Assembly: GCA_016871715.1 (NCBI GenBank)
Contig: VHCO01000043.1
Span: forward strand, 1-39,943
Length of the DNA: 39,943 bases
Source of the DNA: Verrucomicrobiota bacterium
GTDB taxonomy: Bacteria; Verrucomicrobiota; Verrucomicrobiia; Limisphaerales; J093
Direction of reading: 5' to 3'
The position numbers and the translations under genes were made by a program. Below, piece after piece: positions 24,200 through 33,600 of this stretch; position 1 is the stretch's first letter, and each line of letters begins with the position of its first letter. The notes beneath the pieces were generated by a model. The model searched no databases and was not told the origin of the DNA. It was given only the letters and a program-made list of their open reading frames with translations.

Positions 24200-25333
24200 A
24201 TGAGCGCTGAACTCCGCGTCGTGCCGCTTCCCCGATGCCGGGCGGAGGTGCGGCGGTTCCTTGAAGTCAGCTACGCGATCTACGACGGCGACCCAAACTG
24301 GGTCGCGCCGTTGCTGTTCGATCTGGAGAAAGTGTTCACGGACGCGAACCCGCTGTTCCAGCATGCGGAGTTGCAGTTGTGGGTGGCGGAGCGGGCGGGG
24401 AAGGCGGTGGGCCGGATTGCCGGCATTCTGGATCACCATTACAACCGCCATCAGAACGAGCAGACCGCCTTCTTCGGCTACTTCGAGTCGGTGAACGAAC
24501 CCGCGGTCAGCGAGGCGCTCTTCGGGGCGGTGCGCGACTGGGCGCAGCGCCACGGCCAACGCAAGTTGCTCGGTCCCATGAACCCGACCAGCAACGACGA
24601 ATGCGGGTTGCTGGTGGATGGGTTCGGTTCGGACCCGGTTCTGATGATGACCTACAACCCGCGTTATTACGTGGACTTGGTGGCGGCGGCCGGTTTTCGG
24701 AAGGCCAAGGATCTCCTGGCGTACCACATCGACCTGGCCCACAGCCCGCTAGACCGGCTCCACCGGATTGCCGACAAATGCCGGAGGCGCAACCCGGACC
24801 TGACGTTCCGGCCGGTCCGACGCCGCACGTTGCAAACCGATCTGACGAAGATCAAGGAGGTCTACAACGCAGCTTGGGAGCAGAACTGGGGGTTTGTGCC
24901 GATGACCGAGGCCGAGATCGATTTCATGGCCGACCGCCTCAAGCCGCTCTTGGTCGAAGGGTTGGTTTGGCTGGTCGAGGACGGCGATGAGGCGGTGGCG
25001 TTCTTGCTGGCGGTACCGGACTTCAACCGAGCCCTTAAGCCCCTGCGCGGGCGCCTGCTCACGCCGCGCCTGCTGGGCCTGCTGCCGTATCTGTTGGGCT
25101 GGAAGATGCCGCCGCTGGGGCGGGTGATCATTTTTGGGGTTAAGGAGGGCTACCGCCAGCGCGGCCTCGAGTCCGTCATGCTCGCCGAGGGTCTCCAGAC
25201 CGGGTTCAAGATCGGCTTCCGCGAGGCCGAGGCGTCGTGGGTGCTCGAGGACAACGTCAAAATGCGGCGGTTGATCGAGTTGTTCGGCGCCCGGGTCTAC
25301 AAGACCTACCGCTTGTACGAAAGGGACCTCTAG
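24200..25333 (+). CDS. GNAT-fold N-acetyltransferase, YghO-like
   Basis: A 377-residue cytoplasmic protein from the ATG at 24200, with AGGA just before it. The opening RRFLEVSYAIYDGDPNWVAPL is characteristic of the YghO-like family of large GNAT-fold proteins. GPMNPTSNDECGLLVDGF and a C-terminal GNAT-like segment (GVKEGYRQRGLESVML..., SWVLEDNVKMRRLIELFGARVYKTYRLYER) fit as well. Substrate unknown; in other bacteria relatives sit near lipid genes, which is family knowledge and not shown here. It stands between the response regulator and the HZS-alpha-like gene on the same strand. Confidence 0.75.
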   Translation: MSAELRVVPLPRCRAEVRRFLEVSYAIYDGDPNWVAPLLFDLEKVFTDANPLFQHAELQLWVAERAGKAVGRIAGILDHHYNRHQNEQTAFFGYFESVNEPAVSEALFGAVRDWAQRHGQRKLLGPMNPTSNDECGLLVDGFGSDPVLMMTYNPRYYVDLVAAAGFRKAKDLLAYHIDLAHSPLDRLHRIADKCRRRNPDLTFRPVRRRTLQTDLTKIKEVYNAAWEQNWGFVPMTEAEIDFMADRLKPLLVEGLVWLVEDGDEAVAFLLAVPDFNRALKPLRGRLLTPRLLGLLPYLLGWKMPPLGRVIIFGVKEGYRQRGLESVMLAEGLQTGFKIGFREAEASWVLEDNVKMRRLIELFGARVYKTYRLYERDL

Positions 25334-25401
25334 ACTAGGCACCGGTGGCTGGGTGAAGTTCGGATTGCCTCACCGGGGTCGCCAGGAGTAGGCTCCCTCC
25401 C

Positions 25402-27960
25402 ATGAAGCCCTTATGCGGTTGGCTGGCTGCTTTGGCCGGGTGCGCTTGCCTTGGCGCAGCGACGGAGGTTGGCCCAGACGAGTTCGCCGAGTTGGCGCGG
25501 CAGATCCAAGCCAGCCAGCAATGGGATCAGGCGCGGCTGGCGCGGGAGACTCGCCGGCCGGAGGCGCTGATCCTCGAGGTCGATCGCACCCCGGTCGATG
25601 TGGTCTGGCGCCGGACCAGCGCGCTGCTGGCCGACCTGCGCGTATTGGATGGAGCCCCTGACCTGAGCGGGGAGGAAGCGGCTCTGGCGGAGTTGCGGGC
25701 GGAAGTGGAAGCCCTCCGCAGCCAAGTCGCCGCGTCCGAGGTCGACCAACGCGCGTTGTTCCGGAAACTGACGGCCCTGCGCCGGGCCATCTCGTTTAAG
25801 AATCCCCTGCTCGACTTCGATGCCATTGTCTTTCTCAAACACAACAAGCAGGTCCGCGGCCATCGCCACATGGTGGATCAGTACCTGGGATTCAACGCTC
25901 AGAAGGCGGGCGGTGCGTTCGTGCTCGAGGAACCTTTCGGCCCGGCCCCCCGGGTGCGAAGCGTGCTGGGGCATGCCAAGGTCGTATCGGGCCGGCTCGA
26001 GGGCCGGGTGCTCGAGAACCAAGGCGCGTTCATCTCGCTCGATTTGGATTACGACGGGCAAACCATCCTCTTCGCGTTCAGCGAAGCGGAACACGAAATC
26101 CCTCCGGGCGCATCCTTTGCGGAGCAGTATTGGCGGCCCGAGGAGATCTTCAATGACCGGGTGGCGGCCCACCATTATTTTCGGCCGGAGAGCACCTATC
26201 ACATCTTCCGGGCGCAGGTGGATGGGACAGGCCTGCGGCAGTTGACCGACGGGTGCTGGAACGATTTCGATCCGTGTTTCTTGCCCAACGGCCGCATTGC
26301 GTTCATCTCGGAACGCGCGGGCGGGCAGGTGCGGTGCGGGATGCGGCCGCTGCCCAGCGGCACGCTGCACGCCATGATGCCTGACGGCAGCGACATGATC
26401 CAGTTGAGCTGGCACGACACCCAGGAATGGCACCCCAGCGTGGATAACCACGGTCTCATCGCCTACACGCGCTGGGACTATGTGGATCGCGACTCGGACG
26501 TAGCCCATCACCTTTGGCTTTGCACCCCGGACGGCCGAGACCCGCGCAGTCCGCACGGCAACTACCCGGATCAACGGGAACTGCGGCCCTGGATGGAGAT
26601 GTCCATTCGCGCGATCCCGGGTTCGCACAAGTACGTGGCGGTGGCCGCGCCGCATCATGGGGAAGCCTACGGCTCGCTGGTGCTGATCGATGTGCGGCAA
26701 CCGGAGGACCGGGGCACCGCTCAACTCGAGCGGGTGACGCCGGAGGTGCCTTTCCCGGAGTCTGAGTCCGCCCCGGGCGTGCCCCATGCCAAGGGCAAGC
26801 ACGACCCGCTCAGCGAGGTCTACGGCACGCCTTGGCCCTTGAGCGAGGACTATTTCCTCGCCGTTTACGACCCCGGCCAGCGGAACTACGGGATCTACCT
26901 GATCGACACCTTTGGCAATCGCGAACTGCTGTACCGCGACCCTGCAATCGCATGTTTGGATCCCATCCCGTTGCGGCCGCGGGCGCGTCCGGTGGTGTTG
27001 CCCACGGCGACGCTCCAGGCGCAGGCGGATCGGGAGCCGGAGGCGGATTTATCCGAGGGCACTGTGGCGGTGATGAATGTGTACGCGAGCCACCCACCCT
27101 TGCCGCCGGGCACGACCATCAAGGAACTGCGCGTCATCAACTTGTTCCCCAAGGATAACCCCTTTCAAGACGCTCCCAACATCGGCGCCGCTTCGCAGTC
27201 CCTGGCGCGCGGCGTGTTGGGCGTCGCGCCGGTCGAGGCCGACGGCAGCGCGTATTTCCGCATGCCCGCGGGCGCTCCGGTCTACTTCCAACTCCTCGAT
27301 GAGCAGGGCTTGGCGGTGCAGACTATGCGCAGCGACACCTACGTGCATCCCGGCGAACACCTCAGTTGTGTGGGTTGTCACGCCAACCGGCATGGCACCC
27401 CCAAGATGCCCGGCCAAGCCCCTCCGATGGCCTTGCGCCGGCCCCCATCGGCGCTCCGACCGGAGGCGCCGGGAGCGTATCCACTGACCTTTCCGCGGCT
27501 GGTCCAACCGGTGCTCGATACCCAATGCGTCGAATGCCACGACAACGAGCCTGAGGCGCCGAGTCTGCGCGGGGATCGGCTGGCCAAGTTCGGGTGGTCG
27601 GAGGCCTTCCACACGCTGCGGCCCTTGGCCTGGGGCAAGAGCGGCGGCAACGGCATCGCCCTCAAGGAGCGGCAATACTCGATCCCGGGGCAGGAGGGTG
27701 CGCGCGTCTCGAAGCTCTACCAGTTGCTGGCGGCCGGCCACTACGATGTGCGGCTGACCCCGGAACAGCGGCGGCGGATCACGCTGTGGTTGGACTGCAA
27801 CAGCAACTTCTATGGCGCCTACACCGACGTCGAGCGCCAGGCCCGCGGCGAGGTCGTCCGCCCGATCTGGGGTGTGCCACGGTGGAGCGATTTCGAGGCC
27901 TTGGTCGGGCCCGGTCCCGAGGGCGGCCGCTGGGCGGTGGCGGTTGAACCAACGCCGTAA
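25402..27960 (+). CDS. Hydrazine-synthase-alpha-like PD40 propeller protein with two CxxCH motifs
   Basis: An 852-residue exported protein with a signal peptide (about 1-20, ending CLGAATE). The helical N-terminal part is followed by a WD40/PD40-type propeller: FDPCFLPNGRIAFISERAGG, then HPSVDNHGLIAYTRWDYVDRDSD. The C-terminal part has haem-binding motifs C656-V-G-C-H660 and C709-V-E-C-H713. This combination matches the HzsA-related family found widely in Planctomycetota and Verrucomicrobiota, outside anammox bacteria. The first motif is preceded by a HPGEHLSCVGCHANRH segment typical of these proteins. Role in non-anammox organisms is unknown; a periplasmic multihaem electron-transfer or carbohydrate-linked role is possible. 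The gene is intact and long enough for the family. Confidence 0.8.
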   Translation: MKPLCGWLAALAGCACLGAATEVGPDEFAELARQIQASQQWDQARLARETRRPEALILEVDRTPVDVVWRRTSALLADLRVLDGAPDLSGEEAALAELRAEVEALRSQVAASEVDQRALFRKLTALRRAISFKNPLLDFDAIVFLKHNKQVRGHRHMVDQYLGFNAQKAGGAFVLEEPFGPAPRVRSVLGHAKVVSGRLEGRVLENQGAFISLDLDYDGQTILFAFSEAEHEIPPGASFAEQYWRPEEIFNDRVAAHHYFRPESTYHIFRAQVDGTGLRQLTDGCWNDFDPCFLPNGRIAFISERAGGQVRCGMRPLPSGTLHAMMPDGSDMIQLSWHDTQEWHPSVDNHGLIAYTRWDYVDRDSDVAHHLWLCTPDGRDPRSPHGNYPDQRELRPWMEMSIRAIPGSHKYVAVAAPHHGEAYGSLVLIDVRQPEDRGTAQLERVTPEVPFPESESAPGVPHAKGKHDPLSEVYGTPWPLSEDYFLAVYDPGQRNYGIYLIDTFGNRELLYRDPAIACLDPIPLRPRARPVVLPTATLQAQADREPEADLSEGTVAVMNVYASHPPLPPGTTIKELRVINLFPKDNPFQDAPNIGAASQSLARGVLGVAPVEADGSAYFRMPAGAPVYFQLLDEQGLAVQTMRSDTYVHPGEHLSCVGCHANRHGTPKMPGQAPPMALRRPPSALRPEAPGAYPLTFPRLVQPVLDTQCVECHDNEPEAPSLRGDRLAKFGWSEAFHTLRPLAWGKSGGNGIALKERQYSIPGQEGARVSKLYQLLAAGHYDVRLTPEQRRRITLWLDCNSNFYGAYTDVERQARGEVVRPIWGVPRWSDFEALVGPGPEGGRWAVAVEPTP

Positions 27961-28000
27961 CGGCACCTGCCGCAGGAGTCCACCGAACGGATGACCAGTC

Positions 28001-28082
28001 AGCAGGGCGCGCAATCCTCTGCGCGACGCAAACCGCTGCGGACATGGGAGGTCGCACTGCCAGCAACCTCTCGTCGAGCACA
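28001..28082. repeat. Degenerate 82-bp palindromic repeat, inverted copy
   Basis: AGCAGGGCGCGCAATCCTCT and GCGCGACGCAAACCGCTGCG match the right arm and middle in reverse. The second half is strongly diverged. It lies between two convergent genes. Confidence 0.6.
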
Positions 28083-28090
28083 AGCTCGCA

Positions 28091-29581
28091 TCAGGAGGTG
28101 AGCCGCCCGAGATCCTCCAACAGCAAGCGCGCGCTGATCCGGGCGGACTCGAAGATGACGGGTAGGCCGCTGCCGGGGTGGGTGCCGCCGCCCACCAGGT
28201 ACATGCGGTCGAATTCCTCGAACCGGTTCCGGGGACGGAGGTGGAGCATCTGACCGAGGTTGTGCGCGAGGTTGAAGGTGGCACCCCGGTAGATGCCCAG
28301 TTCGCTCTCCCATTGAGCCGGGGTCACCACCCGTTCGCACCGAATCCGCCGCTCGAGGTCCGGCACGCCCAGCTTCGCCACTTGCCGCAACGCCACCTGC
28401 CGGTAGCGCTGCCGTTCCATGGCCCAGTCGATGTTCGGGTGCTGATGGCTCACTGGCACGAGCACGTAGAGCGTGCTGTGGCCCGGAGGCGCCAGGGTCG
28501 AATCGGTCACGCTGGCGTTCTGCACGTAGAAGGAGGGGTCCTCCGTCAGCACATGGCGCCGTTCGATTTCTTCCAGGTTCCGCCGGTAATCGGAGGCGAC
28601 GTAAATGTTGTGGTGAGCCAGTTGGTCCAGCCGCCCCTCGACGCCCAAATACAGCATGAACGTGGAACAGGAAAAACGCTTGCGTGCCACGGTCGCGTCC
28701 GTCCAGCGCCGGCGCAGGTGTCCGGGCACCAGGCTCGTGACCGCGTGACCGAAGTCGGCGTTGACCACGACGGCGTCCGCGCGCACTTCGCCGGAGGCGG
28801 TGCGTGCCCCGACCGCTCGGCGGCCCTCGAAGAGGATTTCCACGGCCGGTTCGCCCAACCGAAAGACGGTGCCCAACTCGGTGGCCACACGGCCCATGGC
28901 CACACTGAGGGCGTTACAGCCGCCGATCGGGTGCCACACACCGTGTTCGTACTCGAGGAACGACAGGATCGAAAACAAGCTCGGACACTGGAAGGGCGAC
29001 ATGCCCAGGTACTTGGACTGGAACGTGAAGGCCAATTGCAGCCGCGAATCGCGGAAATAACCGGCTAACTCGGCATGCAACGACTTCCACGGCTTGAGAT
29101 ACGGCAGCACCGAAATCAGACGCGCCTGCAGGAGATCGCCCCAGCCCAGAAACGGCGTCTGGAGACAAGGAGCGAACTTGGCGAGCTTGACCCGGTTGTC
29201 CGCCATGAATTGCCGGAAGCGCGGGGCATCCGCCGGGGCCAGCTTGGCGATCTCGCCCACCATCCGCTCCGTGTCGGGGCAACACAGCAGTTCGCCGCCG
29301 GCACCGAAAATCAGGCGGTACTGCGGATCGAGTTGCTGCATCGGCACCTCCTGCCGCAGGTCCCGACCCACCGCCTGGAAGATCTCTTCCAGAATCTGCG
29401 GGTACAGAAAAAACGTCGGCCCGAGATCGAACCGGTAACCGTCACACTCGAGGACGGAGGTGCGCCCGCCAATCCGCGGCTGTCTTTCGAGCACCGTGAC
29501 TTCCAGGCCGGCCTTGGCCAGCAACATGGCGGTGGCAAGCCCGCCAGGACCGGCGCCCACGATCAACACGCGCTTTGACAT
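28091..29581 (-). CDS. crtP: Carotenoid oxygenase/desaturase, CrtI family (CrtP-like)
   Basis: A 496-residue FAD enzyme from the ATG at 29581; the longer start at 29644 adds an unlikely N-terminus. Residues 1-35 carry the FAD motif [21 protein letters not shown] and [29 protein letters not shown] and the C-terminal [24 protein letters not shown] are CrtI-family signatures. It belongs with the C30 carotenoid genes around it. I place it as the oxidase of the terminal methyl group (CrtP-type) because a separate desaturase (32086) is present, but CrtN/CrtP/CrtI are hard to separate by eye. It acts at the membrane. It lies about 270 bases after the aldehyde dehydrogenase gene on the same strand. 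Confidence 0.75.
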   Translation of the reverse strand: MSKRVLIVGAGPGGLATAMLLAKAGLEVTVLERQPRIGGRTSVLECDGYRFDLGPTFFLYPQILEEIFQAVGRDLRQEVPMQQLDPQYRLIFGAGGELLCCPDTERMVGEIAKLAPADAPRFRQFMADNRVKLAKFAPCLQTPFLGWGDLLQARLISVLPYLKPWKSLHAELAGYFRDSRLQLAFTFQSKYLGMSPFQCPSLFSILSFLEYEHGVWHPIGGCNALSVAMGRVATELGTVFRLGEPAVEILFEGRRAVGARTASGEVRADAVVVNADFGHAVTSLVPGHLRRRWTDATVARKRFSCSTFMLYLGVEGRLDQLAHHNIYVASDYRRNLEEIERRHVLTEDPSFYVQNASVTDSTLAPPGHSTLYVLVPVSHQHPNIDWAMERQRYRQVALRQVAKLGVPDLERRIRCERVVTPAQWESELGIYRGATFNLAHNLGQMLHLRPRNRFEEFDRMYLVGGGTHPGSGLPVIFESARISARLLLEDLGRLTS

Positions 29582-29852
29582 AGCAGGGCTGTTCCTAGCG
29601 GAACCGCGCATGCTGGGCAAGCTTTGCCACCGCTCTCCATGCATGCTCCCCTCCGGTTCAGCTCCGTCCGCTGTCCTCAGCGGGCTGGTCCTGGAAAGAA
29701 ATCCCCTGGCGCCGAGGTCCAGTTGGCCATGGCACAGACGCCCGTTAGAAGACCGGCGGTACGGGTACCGTGCCGTTCCGGTCGGCCCGAACGCGCGCTC
29801 GAGCGCAGGACAGACGTCTGGCCTGTCCCAACCGGACCTGTCATCGAGGTGG
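29582..29852. other. Spacer between aldehyde dehydrogenase and CrtP-like genes
   Basis: No gene. It holds two palindromes, GCGCTCGAGCGC (29795-29806) and CAGACGTCTG (29811-29820, inside a GGACAG...CTGTCC stem at 29808-29828). They could end or process the minus-strand transcript. Confidence 0.4.
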
Positions 29853-31235
29853 CTACCCCCCGAGCAAGAAGCGCCAGGCGCGCTTCAGCGCGGCCAACCC
29901 AATCCGCGGCGGCGGATAGCGCAGACTGGGATCCACCGCCAACGAGCGGCGCAGCACCGTCCGCCGATGCGTGAAGGCCTCGAAGCTTGCCTGGCCATGA
30001 TACCGGCCCAGGCCGCTCTCTCCCACGCCCCCAAAGGGCAAGTCGAGTCCCACCATATGGCTGAGGGTGTCGTTGAGGCAAACGCCGCCCGAGCGAGTGG
30101 TTGCGAGCACGCGCCCTTGCGTGGCGCGGTCGCGGGTGAACAGGTACAGCGCCAGCGGTATCGGCCGGTCACGCAACCTCCCAAGCGCCTCATCGAGTCG
30201 CTCGAACTCGATCACCGGCAGGATGGGCCCGAAGATCTCCTCCTGCAGGACCGGCGCATCGGCCGGCACCTCGGTCAGTAGGGTCGGGGCGAGGTAAAGG
30301 TCAGCAGCATCGTGTTGGCCGCCATGGGCAATCTGGCCGCGGGCCAGGTAACCAGTCAACCGCGCGAAATGTCGCTCGTTCACGATCCGCCCGTAGTCGG
30401 GGCTCTGGCGCGGCTCGGCGCCGTAGAACTCGACCAACGCCCGCCGCATGGCCTCGACTAAACCGGCGGTGCGCCGCCGATCGACCAGGACGAAGTCCGG
30501 CGCGACACAGGTTTGGCCCGTGTTCAGGAATTTGCCCCAGACAATCCGGCGAGCGGTAACCTCGAGCGGGGCATCGGCGCAGACCAAACAAGGACACTTG
30601 CCCCCGAGTTCGAGGGTGACGGGCGTCAGATGTCGGGCGGCCGCCGCCATCACGGCGCGACCGACTGGGGTACTGCCGGTAAAGAACAGGACGTCGAACT
30701 TCTCGCGCAAGAGCGCCTCTGCCGTGTCGTGCTCGCCCTGAACCATAGCCACGTAATCCGACGCAAAGGTGTCGCCCACCAGTCCGGTCAGGGCAGCCGC
30801 CGTCTGAGGCGCGAGCTCGGACGGTTTGAGCACGGCGCAATTGCCCGCAGCGATGGCGCCTACCAGAGGGGACAAGAGCAGTTGTACTGGGTAGTTCCAA
30901 GGACCCATGATGAGCGCCACGCCATACGGCTCCGGACGAATCCAACCGCGCGCTGGCCAAGTCAGCATCGGCGTGCGGCGGCGCTGGGCTTTCATCCAAG
31001 CGGACAGATTCCGGAGCGCGTGTCCGATCTCGCTCTGCACCAACCCAAGCTCCGTGGCAAAGGCGTCGTAAGCCGACTTGCGCAAGTCGGCGTGCAACGC
31101 CTCGAGCAAGCGACTCTCGTGGGTCCTCAGCGCGTCGCGTAACCGCACCAGTTGGGCCCGGCGATACTCGAACGGGCGAGTCGCGCCGGTCTGGAAGAGG
31201 GCGCGCTGACGTTGGATGAGGTGGGAGAAGTCCAT
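29853..31235 (-). CDS. aldH: Aldehyde dehydrogenase of the carotenoid cluster
   Basis: A 460-residue class-3-type aldehyde dehydrogenase. Catalytic Cys243 lies in [14 protein letters not shown] and the general base Glu209 in [33 protein letters not shown] and [10 protein letters not shown] are also present. The C-terminal hydrophobic tail ([12 protein letters not shown]) may anchor it to the membrane. By neighbourhood it should oxidise the carotenoid aldehyde made by the CrtP-like enzyme to a carboxylic acid, as in the staphyloxanthin pathway; this is inference. The start is divergent from the TPR gene with only 46 bases between, so the promoters must overlap. Confidence 0.85.
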   Translation of the reverse strand: MDFSHLIQRQRALFQTGATRPFEYRRAQLVRLRDALRTHESRLLEALHADLRKSAYDAFATELGLVQSEIGHALRNLSAWMKAQRRRTPMLTWPARGWIRPEPYGVALIMGPWNYPVQLLLSPLVGAIAAGNCAVLKPSELAPQTAAALTGLVGDTFASDYVAMVQGEHDTAEALLREKFDVLFFTGSTPVGRAVMAAAARHLTPVTLELGGKCPCLVCADAPLEVTARRIVWGKFLNTGQTCVAPDFVLVDRRRTAGLVEAMRRALVEFYGAEPRQSPDYGRIVNERHFARLTGYLARGQIAHGGQHDAADLYLAPTLLTEVPADAPVLQEEIFGPILPVIEFERLDEALGRLRDRPIPLALYLFTRDRATQGRVLATTRSGGVCLNDTLSHMVGLDLPFGGVGESGLGRYHGQASFEAFTHRRTVLRRSLAVDPSLRYPPPRIGLAALKRAWRFLLGG

Positions 31236-31281
31236 AAACGGATTGGCGGAAGTTGTGCCCCTAAGCTAGACTCGTCAAGCC

Positions 31282-32076
31282 ATGACTCGGTGGTTTCTCA
31301 TCCTGACCATGACGCTATCTCTGCTGCGGCTAGCGGAGGTCTCGCCGGCACGAGCCCAAGCGTCCGCCAACGACGTCATCGCCGCCGGCATTGTCGAGTT
31401 CTCCGCCGCCTACGGCGAGTGGGACGGTAACCGCTTCGCGGCAGCCGCCGAGTTGTTCCGAGCAGCCAGCACCCAGGCGCCCGCCTCGAGTGACGCCTGG
31501 TACTGGTTGGGCGCGGCGCGGTTCCATCGCCTGCTCCACCTGCGCGGGTTACCGCCCACGGCGGCGAACACAGGAGCGGCAGAGGCGGCGTTGGAGAGCG
31601 CCCTGACCGCGCTCGAGGAGGCGGCGAAGCTGGACGACCGCAACGCGGAGGTCCACGCGCTACTCGGAACCCTGTACGGGATGCAGATCGGAGACCATCT
31701 CATCCGCGCGCTCCGTTACGGTCCGCGCGTGCAGAAACACCGGCGGTTGGCCCTAGCCTACGGAGCCGAGAACCCGCGCGTGCGCTACCTGCTGGGCGTG
31801 TGCCATTTCCACACGGCGAAGAAGCCCGACGGATTGCGCGAGGCGTTAGTATCACTGCTCGAGGCGGAGCGGCAGTTCGCGGCCGAAGCACAGGAGCCAG
31901 GCGGTCGACTGGCGCCGCGCTGGGGCCGCAGCAGTTGCCTGACCTTCCTCGGGCGGACCTACGAACGGTTGGGCCAACCCGCGGAAGCAGCAGACTATTT
32001 CCGGCGGGCGTTGGTCGCGCACCCGGCCGATTACCTCGCCCGCGAGGGGCTCATCCGAGTCGCGGGGACGCATTAG
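31282..32076 (+). CDS. Exported tetratricopeptide-repeat protein in the carotenoid cluster
   Basis: A 264-residue protein with a signal peptide (about 1-30, ending SPARAQA). The rest is helical TPR-like: WYWLGAARFHRLL, AALESALTALEEAAKLDDRNAEVHALLGTLYG, RVRYLLGVCHFHTAK, FLGRTYERLGQPAEAADYFRRALVAHPADY. It is likely a periplasmic scaffold. No enzyme motif. It sits ten bases upstream of the crtN gene in the same direction, so it is probably in the same operon. Its link to carotenoids is by position only. Confidence 0.75.
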   Translation: MTRWFLILTMTLSLLRLAEVSPARAQASANDVIAAGIVEFSAAYGEWDGNRFAAAAELFRAASTQAPASSDAWYWLGAARFHRLLHLRGLPPTAANTGAAEAALESALTALEEAAKLDDRNAEVHALLGTLYGMQIGDHLIRALRYGPRVQKHRRLALAYGAENPRVRYLLGVCHFHTAKKPDGLREALVSLLEAERQFAAEAQEPGGRLAPRWGRSSCLTFLGRTYERLGQPAEAADYFRRALVAHPADYLAREGLIRVAGTH

Positions 32077-32085
32077 AGACACCGC

Positions 32086-33600
32086 ATGGCCGGCAAACAA
32101 GTCATCGTGGTCGGGGCGGGCCTGGGTGGCCTGTCGGCGGCGATTTCGCTGGCGCAGGAAGGCTATGCCGTCACGGTCCACGACAAAAACGCCCAGATCG
32201 GCGGCAAGCTCAACGTGCTCAAGCAGCGCGGCTACAGCTTCGACCTCGGCCCGTCCATCTTCACCCTGCCGCACATCTTCGAGCGGTTGTTCACGCGCTC
32301 AGGCAAGCGCCTCGCGGACTATGTCCCGCTCCGGTCACTGCGGCCGCACTGGCGGAACTTCTTCACTGACGGCACGATCGTCGACCTTGATCCCGAGCCG
32401 GAACGGATGGCGGCGGAAGCGCGTAAAGTGGGCGAAGACCCAGCCAATGTCGAACGATTCCTGCGGTACTCGGGGGAGCTGTATGACCTGGTGAACGCGG
32501 GCTACTTCGAACAAGGCCTCGACACGCCCGCCGACTTTGCCCGGTTCTATGGGCTATGGAAGTTCCCCAAATTCGACCTGCTGCGCACGATGCACGGCGG
32601 GGTGAAGCGGTTCCTCCGAACGCGCTATCTGCAGGATGTCTTTGACTACTTCATCAAATATGTCGGGTCGTCTGCGTACCACGCGCCCGCGTTCATGAAC
32701 TGCCTGCCGACGATCCAGTTCCGCTACGACCTCTGGTACGTGGACGGCGGCCTCTACCAACTCGCCGTGGGGCTAGGGCGACTGATGGCGGAGTTGGGCA
32801 TCGAGGTCCGCCTCAACAGCGAAGTCACCGAAATCCGCCGCCAGGGCGCGCGCGTGACGGGGTTGGTAGCCCAGGGGCAGTTTTACCCCGCGGACATCGT
32901 GGTCTCGAACATGGAGGTCATCCCGGCCTACCAACGGCTCTTGGGCGAGGATGAACGGTTCCTGCGCACGCTCGAACGGTTCGCGCCGGCCTGCTCGGGT
33001 TTGGTGCTTGAATTGGGCTTGGACCGCCAGTATCCGCAACTCGCGCACCACAACTTCTTTTTCTCAGAGCACCAACGCGAGCATTTCCAGACCGTGTTCC
33101 GCAAAGGCCGCTTGCCGGACGACCCCACCATCTACCTCGTCGCAGCGTCGAAGACCGATCCGACCGTGGCGCCGCCCGGGTGCGATGGTCTGAAGGTGCT
33201 GCCCCATATCCCGCCCATCGACGAGGCGCGCCCGCTGGGCCGCGAGGATTACCTGGCCTTCAAGGAGCGGGTGGTGGACAAGCTCGAACGGATGGGTCTG
33301 ACCGACTTGCGGCAACACGTGGTCTTCGAGCACTGCTGGACGCCCCTGGACATTCGCGAGCAGTACTACTCGAACCGCGGCGCCATCTACGGCGTGGTGA
33401 GCGACCGTTGGAAGAACCTGGCCTTCAAAGCACCCAAGCAGAGCACCCGCTATCCGAACCTGTTTTTCGTCGGCGGATCCGTCAACCCAGGTGGCGGCAT
33501 GCCGATGGTGGTCTTATGCGGCCAGAACGTGGCCAAGCAGGTCGTCGCCTGGGACCGGCGGGATGCGGGGTCACAGACGCTGAGCTCGCATGGATCTTGA
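32086..33600 (+). CDS. crtN: 4,4'-diapophytoene desaturase-like (CrtN/CrtI family)
   Basis: A 504-residue FAD protein. FAD motif VIVVGAGLGGLSAAISLAQEG near the N-terminus, then FDLGPSIFTLPHIFERLF, and the C-terminal GGSVNPGGGMPMVVLCGQNVA. It fits the diapophytoene/phytoene desaturase family, with CrtN chosen because of CrtQ- and CrtO-like genes directly downstream. It would introduce double bonds into a C30 (or C40) precursor at the membrane. The stop overlaps the start of the next gene by 11 bases (33590-33600), showing coupled translation. Confidence 0.82.
   Translation: MAGKQVIVVGAGLGGLSAAISLAQEGYAVTVHDKNAQIGGKLNVLKQRGYSFDLGPSIFTLPHIFERLFTRSGKRLADYVPLRSLRPHWRNFFTDGTIVDLDPEPERMAAEARKVGEDPANVERFLRYSGELYDLVNAGYFEQGLDTPADFARFYGLWKFPKFDLLRTMHGGVKRFLRTRYLQDVFDYFIKYVGSSAYHAPAFMNCLPTIQFRYDLWYVDGGLYQLAVGLGRLMAELGIEVRLNSEVTEIRRQGARVTGLVAQGQFYPADIVVSNMEVIPAYQRLLGEDERFLRTLERFAPACSGLVLELGLDRQYPQLAHHNFFFSEHQREHFQTVFRKGRLPDDPTIYLVAASKTDPTVAPPGCDGLKVLPHIPPIDEARPLGREDYLAFKERVVDKLERMGLTDLRQHVVFEHCWTPLDIREQYYSNRGAIYGVVSDRWKNLAFKAPKQSTRYPNLFFVGGSVNPGGGMPMVVLCGQNVAKQVVAWDRRDAGSQTLSSHGS

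Noticed and set aside
27049-28284. Antisense open frame of 411 codons opposite the HZS-alpha-like gene
   Set aside because: Shadow frame; its sequence is explained by the two convergent sense genes and the degenerate repeat between them.
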